This document shows, one piece after another, positions 60,591-64,000 of a stretch of DNA of 64,000 nt. Source of the stretch: Periplaneta americana (taxonomy: Eukaryota; Arthropoda; Insecta; Blattodea; Blattidae); the NCBI RefSeq assembly GCF_040183065.1, contig NC_091131.1, positions 99,944,330 to 100,008,329 on the forward strand. The letters run 5' to 3'. The position numbers were made by a program, and so were the translations under genes. Position 1 is the stretch's first letter; each line of letters opens with the position of its first letter. The notes below the pieces were generated by a model. That model was not told the DNA's origin, did not search any database, and saw only the letters and a program-made list of their open reading frames with translations.

Positions 60591-61769
60591 CATTACAAAA
60601 TCTGTATACACATTAGAAAAGGCACAACGTACCTCTTAGGAATCCAAAACATCTGTATGCGTCCCTCCATAGTCTCTGCATACTTGAAAGTGTCACCATG
60701 TTCTTTTGTTCATGTTAATCAACATTCTTAGGGTCAGTGTCTGGAAAGCTGCATGCACCACATTTTCCAGTTCATCAGATGCACCACATTTTCCAGTTCA
60801 TCAGCGGAGCTGTGATAAATCGTGCATTCGTCACAAAACATTACTTTTGCTTGCTGAGCCACTGTTGGAAATTGTTGCAGTATCCAACCACAAGCGTCCA
60901 TATGTCTCTTCAAATCGCCATCTGATAATTCATTGACATTCAATGGACACAAACACTTCAATTTCAGGTCCAATTCCATGTGTTTCCGCATGGTTGATTC
61001 TGGTACTCCCAACTCACCAGCACGTTTCTGTGTGGATTTGACTGGGGATTGTTGGATTGTGCCACATCTGCACAACGCTCAAGCCTTGTGGATGGCCTTC
61101 CACTTCTCGAAGCATCGCAAACACTGCCTGTTGTGAAAGCTTTCTTTTCCCACAGCAACAAAGTCTTCCTTGTCAGCACTGCCTTCTCAAGCAGCACAAC
61201 GAAATCATCTATGACATTTTTCATTGATTTGCCATTAATCTAACGCTCATGGACTCACACAGCGGCCATCAACATTCCTCAGCCATTCCTTCAACTAACT
61301 AACTTCAATTAACAATCTGCACCCACGTATTGCGATTCTCAGAGAGTCAACAATTGACAGCAATAGTGTCAACCTCACCAGCACGAACATGGCATGTCAG
61401 CTTGAATTTAATGTAGGAAATGTAATTTAATTTAATGAAAATGTATACTTTGTAATGCGTATATGGACTTTGTGCGCAGACTGTGTAATAGATGGGAATA
61501 CACAGCAGTTGTAAATTTTTATATTCAATAATCGTAAAGGAATGAGATTATTGCAAAGTTTCAGCTAAGTAACACAAGATTCTTACTTGAACTGCCCTAG
61601 TCTGCATGCCCCACACAATTGCCTTCGTCTTATTGGTAAACAAGACATCAGACGAAGTTTTGGTATCCCCTCTTGCTGCTTTGCTAGCTGCATTAGCTGC
61701 TTCTTTAAGCACAGAAGTAGTCAAAGATGACGAACTAGTGGATCCTTTACGTGACTGAAGGGGACTGTC
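40431..61769 (-). CDS. ACLY: ATP-citrate lyase, 3' thirteen exons (C-terminal 652 aa)
   Basis: Cytosolic ATP-citrate lyase converts citrate, CoA and ATP to acetyl-CoA and oxaloacetate, feeding fatty acid and sterol synthesis. Exons in order (minus strand): 61769-61587, 59941-59818, 55397-55282, 53564-53368, 52387-52228, 50768-50648, 49149-48911, 48657-48562, 47095-46886, 45899-45756, 45109-44913, 44730-44654, 40525-40431. All have AG/GT borders and every junction keeps frame; 1959 bases give 652 residues plus stop. Visible motifs are [42 protein letters not shown] (phosphohistidine, human His760), [27 protein letters not shown], and the terminal [12 protein letters not shown]. The ATP-grasp and citrate-binding N-terminal half lies upstream, past 64000. 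Introns run from 253 bp to about 4.4 kb and hold many transposons. Identity is very secure; first and last exon borders within UTRs are not determined. Confidence 0.97.
40590..40875 (-). mobile_element. SINE family S4, copy 1
   Basis: Body GTATCCCCGTCACATGCCAT, ATGACCTCGGCACTAGAATG, GTGGTCGGCACCACGCTCTG; right end CTGGGATCGAACCCTGGACC read in reverse is a box B-like tRNA head. Lies just upstream of the last ACLY exon, in the last intron. Frames through it (GIEPWTF and similar) are the usual SINE artefact. Confidence 0.75.
40938..41258. repeat. Tandem duplication, two diverged ~160-bp units
   Basis: CTTACTGAAATTCTCCCAGC..TTGGCAAAGTTGAGGT is echoed at 41100 by CTGGAATTCTCCTATC..TTGGCAAAGTTGAAGT; AATTCATTATCTCTGTA by AATTTATTATCCCTGTA; GGAATTCCAGGTGGG by GAATTTAAGGTGGG. 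Non-coding, in the last ACLY intron. Confidence 0.7.
41302..41857. mobile_element. hAT-like MITE (556 bp) with perfect 8-bp duplication
   Basis: Flanked by TTAGAAGG (41294-41301 and 41858-41865). Ends CATTGGCGTATGC and, inverted, CAGGGGTGTATAC, each followed by AAGGG(A/G)GGG. Contains (ATT)n at 41389-41437 and a G run at 41809-41818. No transposase. Sits in the last ACLY intron. Confidence 0.85.
41866..42810. other. ACLY intron DNA, no feature seen
   Basis: AT-rich, without repeats or exons that I recognise. Confidence 0.4.
42815..43145 (+). mobile_element. SINE family S4 copy 2 (with adjoining tRNA-like segment)
   Basis: 43000-43140 is the inverse of the S4 body at 40590-40760 (GTACCAGATCTTTCTCGGGG, AGCATGGTGCCAACCACAAC, TCATGGCATGTGAAGGGATT). 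The 42815-42895 part, GGTCTGAACCCACAAATCTC to CAACCACTAAGGTCT, read in reverse looks like another tRNA-like head. The two S4 copies are inverted relative to each other within one intron. Confidence 0.65.
43590..43800 (+). pseudogene. Mariner-like transposase fragment
   Basis: The frame from 43623 reads [20 protein letters not shown], then [20 protein letters not shown] and a stop. QQDxxPPHF and [12 protein letters not shown] are the second and third DDE blocks. Only this core segment survives. Confidence 0.8.
43845..44310. mobile_element. Non-coding element with 15-bp perfect inverted ends
   Basis: TTTATGCTCGACCAT at 43845-43859 is exactly inverted at 44296-44310. About 466 bp, no coding. 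No target duplication identified. A palindrome directly follows at 44312. Confidence 0.65.
44312..44442. repeat. Imperfect palindrome (foldback unit)
   Basis: Arms of about 55 bases: GCCTATAATGGTAATTAAG on the left and its near-complement CTTAATTACTACCATTATAGG on the right, with TATGAAAC(G/T) blocks inside. It begins next to the TIR element ending at 44310. Confidence 0.75.
44654..44730 (-). CDS. ACLY: ACLY exon: [13 protein letters not shown]...SIGFIG
   Basis: 77 bases: one base completes the Arg codon, 25 codons, one base left. Encodes [20 protein letters not shown] then SIGFI and a split Gly. Acceptor TTCTACAG, donor GTAAGT. The intron to the last exon is about 4.1 kb and transposon-rich. 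Confidence 0.95.
44913..45109 (-). CDS. ACLY: ACLY exon: [14 protein letters not shown]...SGSFT
   Basis: 197 bases, phase 0 start and two-base overhang (AG of a split Arg). Contains [18 protein letters not shown] and [10 protein letters not shown]; the Asp of NVDG is the catalytic acid/base of the lyase site by family knowledge. The intron after it is only 182 bases. Confidence 0.96.
45283..45480 (-). mobile_element. tRNA-derived SINE (same family as 9565)
   Basis: Reverse orientation: GTTATTTTATGATGCTGTAT, GAAATGAGTCCAGGGTCCAG, TTACCCAACATTTGCTCATA, AACCTCAACCAGGGATTCGA then the tRNA head. Its head is truncated at 45480, where a MITE fragment starts. In an ACLY intron. Confidence 0.85.
45480..45590 (-). 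mobile_element. Partial relative of the 10221 palindromic MITE
   Basis: Read on the minus strand: CAGTCTTAGAAACAATTC, AGAAAGGAGGTACTACTCAT, GATCAGAGGACGAGCGACT, matching the left half of the 10221-10417 element with an extra segment. Directly abuts the truncated SINE head. Confidence 0.65.
45756..45899 (-). CDS. ACLY: ACLY exon: [10 protein letters not shown]...GIGHRVKS
   Basis: 144 bases, 48 codons, phase 0. Ends in [11 protein letters not shown], holding the second active-site His of the citrate-synthase-like domain. The donor GTAAG is directly followed by a TAGGCCTA palindrome at 45743-45750. Confidence 0.95.
46515..46780 (-). mobile_element. tRNA-derived SINE (same family as 845)
   Basis: Reverse orientation: TTGGTTATTTAACGATGCTG, AGGATTCGCCATAGATTAC, and head AGGAATCAAACCCACACCCG with AAGTGCCTCTTGCCGACTGA; CACCGGTGGC closes it. 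In an ACLY intron. Confidence 0.85.
46886..47095 (-). CDS. ACLY: ACLY exon: [10 protein letters not shown]...SGLLTI
   Basis: 210 bases, 70 codons, phase 0. Contains [19 protein letters not shown], which supplies one of the catalytic histidines of the citrate-synthase-like fold by family knowledge. Donor GTAAGT, acceptor TATATGCAG. Confidence 0.96.
47333..48395. mobile_element. TA-flanked MITE-like element with nested SINE
   Basis: Left CACTGGGCTGCAAAAGAAAT and right inverse CACTGGGCTGCAAAAGAAAT continuing GCCGA: a perfect 25-bp inverted repeat, both ends beside TA. About 1063 bp, of which roughly 320 is the SINE at 47850-48175. No transposase recognised. Lies in the ACLY intron between exons 47095 and 48657. 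Confidence 0.9.
47850..48175 (-). mobile_element. SINE family S5
   Basis: ATGGCGCTACAGCCCGTGAA, GGGCCTAGACCGATCAGTCG, GGAATCCAACCAGCACAC, TTAGACTGCGATGCCACGGC. The AAT-repeat tail is at the left and the tRNA-like head at the right, so it runs on the minus strand. The 79-codon frame starting at 47857 is spurious. Confidence 0.8.
48562..48657 (-). CDS. ACLY: ACLY exon: [20 protein letters not shown]...
   Basis: 96 bases, 32 codons, phase 0 at both ends. Encodes the start of the citrate-synthase-like domain ([20 protein letters not shown], then NYAGMPISD). Acceptor TTGACAG, donor GTAAGT. Confidence 0.95.
48911..49149 (-). CDS. ACLY: ACLY exon with phosphohistidine motif
   Basis: 239 bases, phase 1 in and phase 0 out. 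Contains [16 protein letters not shown]; the His of FGHAG is the autophosphorylated residue (human His760) that carries phosphate to citrate. The exon ends [14 protein letters not shown] at the hinge to the citrate-synthase-like module. Donor GTAAGT is consensus. Confidence 0.96.
49775..50640. other. ACLY intron, low-complexity
   Basis: AT-rich intronic DNA holding a (TA)n microsatellite at 50100-50150. No exon or transposon seen. Confidence 0.5.
50648..50768 (-). CDS. ACLY: ACLY exon: [12 protein letters not shown]...WCIGTCA
   Basis: 121 bases, 40 codons plus one base. Encodes [20 protein letters not shown], then [12 protein letters not shown]. The split codon gives Gly where human ACLY has Thr before MFSSEVQF. 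Acceptor TTGAACAG, donor GTATGT. Confidence 0.94.
51444..51470. repeat. (GA)n microsatellite
   Basis: GA tract of about 27 bases a few bases before the mariner derivative at 51479. Confidence 0.95.
51479..52207 (-). mobile_element. Deleted mariner-like element (about 729 bp)
   Basis: Inverted ends share GATCCGTTTGGGTATGG. Minus-strand pieces: [20 protein letters not shown] (N-terminal helix-turn-helix) directly followed, after a deletion, by [11 protein letters not shown] (catalytic core) and [20 protein letters not shown]. The middle, with the first Asp, is gone. It lies about 20 bases from the ACLY exon donor at 52228. The exact right end is uncertain by a few bases. Confidence 0.85.
52228..52387 (-). 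CDS. ACLY: ACLY exon: [16 protein letters not shown]...
   Basis: 160 bases; the first T completes a Ser codon, then 53 codons ending at ADPK. Contains [19 protein letters not shown] and [17 protein letters not shown]. Acceptor CTTAACAG; donor GTTTGT is non-optimal but keeps frame with the next exon. A mariner derivative ends about 20 bases downstream of the donor. Confidence 0.95.
52440..53340. other. ACLY intron, no feature seen
   Basis: Intronic DNA with no recognised repeat, exon or transposon. Confidence 0.4.
53368..53564 (-). CDS. ACLY: ACLY exon: [13 protein letters not shown]...LYRSG
   Basis: 197 bases, phase 0 start and two-base overhang (AG of a split Ser). Contains [20 protein letters not shown], part of the CoA-ligase nucleotide-fold region. 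Acceptor ACTTTCAG, donor GTAAGA. Confidence 0.95.
53990..54510 (+). pseudogene. Degraded DDE transposase relic
   Basis: Plus-strand pieces in shifting frames: [19 protein letters not shown] (helix-turn-helix N-terminus), a KTLKLxPYK-like middle and [33 protein letters not shown], echoing the 'HLRGHVNxQNxRxWSxENP' block of insect Tc1/mariner-type transposases. Many stops. In the ACLY intron between 53564 and 55282. Confidence 0.6.
55282..55397 (-). CDS. ACLY: ACLY exon: [11 protein letters not shown]...AMNYPQ
   Basis: 116 bases; two bases complete the Val codon from the previous exon, then 38 codons. Contains [20 protein letters not shown], the Rossmann-type CoA-binding segment of the succinyl-CoA-synthetase-like part. 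Donor GTAATT is weaker than the others. Confidence 0.95.
55756..56471 (-). repeat. Tandem array: three 286-bp units each with a tRNA-like head
   Basis: Units start TTCGAGGGAAAAATTGTT at 55756, 56042 and 56328, exactly 286 bp apart; the third is cut short after TATATCCACAGAC. Each carries, read on the minus strand, TAGCT(C/T)AGTTGGGAGAGC (box A), a TTGGTACGTTTAACCAA stem-loop and GGTTCGATACCCGG (box B). Acceptor-stem pairing is poor, and position 33 of the anticodon loop is C, so these look tRNA-derived (SINE-like) and not functional tRNA genes. Confidence 0.85.
56575..56631. repeat. (AAT)n microsatellite
   Basis: Uninterrupted AAT tract in the ACLY intron. Confidence 0.95.
56750..56985 (-). 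mobile_element. tRNA-derived SINE (same family as 9565), uninterrupted
   Basis: Reverse orientation: GATGCTGTATCAACATCTAG, GAAATGAGTCCGGGGTCCAG, TTACCCAGCATTTGCTCGTA, CCTCAACCAGGTAACTTGCC, head CGCAGCCAGACGCGCTGACC. Serves as the empty-site reference for the MITE at 36009. Confidence 0.88.
57141..57163. repeat. (TATG)n microsatellite
   Basis: Five to six TATG units; the flanking AAATTATGTATGTA also occurs at 62058, where it joins a family S3 fragment. Confidence 0.9.
57180..59170. other. Large insertion-like block in an ACLY intron
   Basis: Apart from the possible THAP piece, it holds (ATT)n at 57549-57593 and AT-rich DNA. GCCGCCAT occurs near both ends in opposite orientation (57250, and 59110 as its complement), weakly suggesting one old element. 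Confidence 0.3.
57762..57950 (+). pseudogene. Possible THAP-domain remnant
   Basis: The plus frame ends ...[18 protein letters not shown] followed by a donor-like GTACG. This resembles the C-terminal AVPSxFNFP motif of THAP domains found in insect P-like elements and related proteins. No upstream zinc-binding C2CH exon is recognisable, so the call is tentative. Confidence 0.3.
59175..59735 (-). mobile_element. SINE/long repeat family S3, copy 2 (most complete)
   Basis: CCAATGCCTACCCACTTCAC, TAATTCGGGTTCCACGTATT, TTGTGTACTAGGGTGAGTG, GCACATAGCCTACTCCTGTC, ATCTCTCCTAGTCCTGAGG, and head GGGAATTGAACCCGAGCCG with GCTACCACAGAGCTAACTTG. About 560 bp with a minus-strand tRNA-like head. In an ACLY intron, about 80 bases from exon 59818. 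Confidence 0.85.
59818..59941 (-). CDS. ACLY: ACLY exon: SMLDFDF...HKEILIP
   Basis: 124 bases, 41 codons plus one base (the G of a split Val codon). Contains [20 protein letters not shown], almost unchanged across animals. Acceptor TTGTTATAG, donor GTATAG. Confidence 0.95.
60518..61485 (-). mobile_element. Mariner-like element (968 bp), degraded, TA-flanked
   Basis: Ends CGGTGTGCGCACAAAGTC and inverted CACAGTCTGCGCACAAAGTC beside TA. Minus-strand pieces: [47 protein letters not shown] (helix-turn-helix) and [13 protein letters not shown] (first catalytic block). Frames shift and the C-terminal DDE part is missing. A (TA)n tract fills 60538-60589. In the ACLY intron between exons 61587 and 59941. 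Confidence 0.88.
61587..61769 (-). CDS. ACLY: ACLY exon: Ser-rich linker plus start of CoA-ligase domain
   Basis: 61 codons, phase 0 at both ends, acceptor TTTTTACAG and donor GTAAGA. It opens [10 protein letters not shown], a Ser/Lys/Ala-rich linker corresponding to the phosphorylated linker of vertebrate ACLY, then reaches the conserved [13 protein letters not shown]. The linker is about 15-20 residues longer than the human one by my reading. This is the most 5' ACLY exon in the window. Confidence 0.93.
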
Positions 61770-62057
61770 CTGTAAAAAGTGAACCAAACCCTTGTTAAGG
61801 CGATGAAAATATTTAGATGCTCTCAATTAACCATGGTCTTTACTTTGAAATAAGTTCGTAAAATTAAAAATATATTTTAATATGATACAAGAAAGTACTA
61901 TTATAAACATTTGTGGAGTCTATAAATACTTACCTTCTTTGCATTTATTTGGTATAATGAATGTGTGTGATTTCATTTTCAGAAAATATAAAGATGCTGC
62001 TTATGATTCTAAGTTTTAATTATAATGTAAAATATTTCCATTACAAGTTTCGTAACT

Positions 62058-62230
62058 AAATTATGTATGTATCCAATGCTTCCCACTTCACTTTACGTAA
62101 TTCGGGTTCCACATATTGCGGGTAGTTGACAGGATTGTGATCCTTTTCTAGTTACCACTTCGGTGGGCCATGCCGTACATGATTTGTATCTTTGAAGTGT
62201 TACGTCGTGTACTAGGGTGAATGTACATAA
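62058..62230 (-). mobile_element. SINE/long repeat family S3, truncated copy 3
   Basis: CCAATGCTTCCCACTTCACT, TAATTCGGGTTCCACATATT and CGTCGTGTACTAGGGTGAAT match the left third of the 59175 copy. The rest, including the tRNA-like head, is missing. Confidence 0.75.
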
Positions 62231-62414
62231 CTGCAACTTCCGAGTTTTAAACTTGATTAAATACCTCAAAAGATGAATTTTTAAAAAGGCAGAAATTTAG
62301 AAAGTTCAGTAAAACAAAAAAAAAAAAAAATCATAACTTACCTGTATTATTAGTGTAGTACTACATAAAAGCAGAATTAAAACGAAGGTCACAGATATAC
62401 TAGGGTAGTAACTA

Positions 62415-62827
62415 CAGTAGAGTCTCGTTAATCCGAAAATGTGGTTAATCCGAACAAAATTATTTAAAAAAATAAACTAAATTTACTGTAATAGTACAAA
62501 GTAGTGAAAAGAAAAAATAAATGTATAAATTCAATCAATTTCTTTTACTTAAAAAAAATATGAAAATAGCACATTCAAGGGTGCTTACAACAATTAGTGT
62601 TTTCTGTACATAATTTACAGATCTATTATGTTCATAAAATCAAGCAGGCAGGCAGGCAGGTAGTGGTTCTAAAAATAGCAACAGGGTACTCCCACCACCC
62701 CACCACCATCTCTCAGCACTCGTGAATAGCATGCATTGCATTACAGGAAATGTTTCGGTTAATCCGAAAATTTTGTAATCCGAATAGGTCTTGGTCCCAG
62801 TTAGTACGAATTAATGAGACTCTACTG
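62415..62827. mobile_element. Pogo/Tigger-like MITE (413 bp), TA-flanked
   Basis: Ends CAGTAGAGTCTCGTTAATCC and inverted CAGTAGAGTCTCATTAATTC, each next to TA, with TTAATCCGAA repeated inside both ends. The CAGTAGAGTCTCGTTAATCCG terminus is typical of pogo-type elements. No transposase. Contains a (GGCA)n run near 62644. Confidence 0.88.
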
Positions 62828-62829
62828 TA

Positions 62830-64000
62830 CTGTATAACTGTAGTAATTAATTTATAGCGCCTTCTGAACTACAGTGTCTATTAAAAAAAAAGGAGATAAT
62901 GATACAGCTAAATAAGGGGAACAACTAAATGAAAACAACAAGGGAAACTCAAATACTCTGAGGAATAAAAAGACCTTCAATCGTTTAATCTACCATAATC
63001 CTCAAAGTATATGAGGACAGAGACAGCTCTACTTACAATTACAGTATAAGGCAGAGGCCTTACATTAGTTAGTACATATCTGTTTTATTTTCGTATGCAG
63101 CTATGCAAATTATATTTTTGTATGCAACTATTGAAAATTATTTTTTGAAACAGTTTAAGCATGAAAATTTACTGTTAAAAAACAAGAACTATCTAGTATT
63201 TATGTGATTTCTTGATAATATTTCATCTATAATCAGGAAGACTGCTGACAAACTATTACAGCTTTGCAAGCAAATATAGAGTCTGCTTGCACTATCTGAT
63301 ATGTCCTGCTCAAACTCTGAAGGATAATTACTTTAGGAACTAAAAGAATATTCCAGAACTGTGCTTCCAGATTCAAAATTATTAATATATACAATAATAC
63401 ATAACAATATGGATAAAATGTATATGCAAACTGTAGAGCTGCATCTGTCTAATGGTAAACAGACCCTAGTATCGTGGATGAGAAGTATCAACAAACTGAA
63501 TGCTGGGTCTATCGGAAGAATTACATAATGGAAAATTAATAAAAGCAGACAATGCAATATCCTTTCAGATGGGACAACACAAAGGAAGAGCTAGTGAGGT
63601 AGTGTATCTACTACTACATCAGTAACCACCAAATTTCTTTGCTATTCTTTTTAACATCCAGAGTTTACATTTGTGACCATGGCTAATTGAGAGGACTTAA
63701 ATTTTAGACGTGTAACTAGCATGCTAAGAGCTAATACTAAAACCATACACCACTGTTATTTTTACGAGTAATATACGCAAGTTGTAAATTCATCTACCCA
63801 TATATACAAAAGTATACAAAGGCAAATTAAATTCTAAAGCATATTCTAGAAGCAGTATCAAGAAACACTTAAATACTTCCTTACGAAGTTACAAATAATT
63901 ACGCAATCAATCAATTGATGAAATAAGCAGTAATATTAAATTGAAACGAAAATGTTAAAATGTTACATGATAGAGTGTTCTGAGGATGAAAGCAAAAAAA
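62830..64000. other. Upstream ACLY intron, no exon found
   Basis: AT-rich. ACLY exons upstream of the linker exon should lie beyond 64000. I see no conserved ACLY N-terminal motif here on the minus strand. Confidence 0.4.

Noticed and set aside
62342-62360. 19-bp ACLY microexon with GTAAGT donor
   Set aside because: AG and GT borders exist, but the length would break the phase-0 junction expected before the linker exon, and no conserved ACLY peptide is encoded.
1-64000. CRISPR arrays, operons, bacterial promoters or a prophage
   Set aside because: All evidence (spliced genes, SINEs, LINEs, microsatellites) is eukaryotic; the direct repeats found are transposons or satellites.

Overview
Organism and character. 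This is eukaryotic, AT-rich, intron-rich and very transposon-rich DNA. I read it as an insect nuclear scaffold, most likely a cockroach or termite (Blattodea). That placement is an inference from the repeat landscape, the very long introns and the two protein genes; no species-diagnostic locus is present. There is no operon, CRISPR array or other prokaryotic feature. Most long open frames are low-complexity or repeat artefacts. The genuine genes are spread over short exons that had to be joined by hand from splice sites and codon phase.

Host genes, both on the minus strand. (1) 40431-61769 holds thirteen exons encoding the C-terminal 652 residues of ATP-citrate lyase: the CoA-ligase part with the phosphohistidine motif, the whole citrate-synthase-like module, and the stop codon. 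All twelve junctions keep frame. The N-terminal half must lie beyond 64000. (2) 20456-24572 holds three phase-consistent exons encoding the N-terminus of an MBOAT lysophospholipid acyltransferase of the LPCAT3/nessy type. The rest of that gene would lie below 20456, and I found no further exon down to position 1. ATP-citrate lyase makes cytosolic acetyl-CoA for lipid synthesis and LPCAT3 remodels phospholipid acyl chains, so both are lipid-metabolism genes, but nothing here shows joint regulation.

Mobile DNA by region. 0.5-1.6 kb: decayed IS630-like transposase split by a SINE. 3.3-3.6 kb: LINE tail. 5.8-11.1 kb: palindromic MITEs and tRNA-derived SINEs. 13-14.6 kb: 5'-truncated LINE with an 11-bp target duplication, inserted just before the ATG of another IS630-like copy. 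15.3-18.0 kb: two foldback TA-flanked MITEs. 21.3-22.1 kb: TA-flanked mariner deletion derivative. 25.6-26.0 kb: short-TSD element with G/C tracts. 27.6-29.2 kb: MITE, ~85-bp minisatellite and a foldback mariner derivative. 29.9-33.7 kb: two LINE copies in inverted orientation. 34.4-37.7 kb: a 3.3-kb hAT-like element with a perfect 8-bp duplication, carrying a LINE piece, a SINE and two copies of a palindromic MITE. 40.6-48.4 kb: SINEs, a hAT-like MITE and mariner pieces in or next to ACLY introns. 51.5-62.8 kb: mariner derivatives, three tandem 286-bp tRNA-like units, a possible THAP relic and a pogo-like MITE.

The most unusual signal is a short one. The palindrome TAGGCCTA occurs about a dozen times. 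In one LINE copy, alignment with two paralogues in the same window shows it arose by a precise 6-bp gain at a TA. That has the form expected of a TA-duplicating transposon excision footprint (TA-GG-CC-TA) and deserves a genome-wide test.
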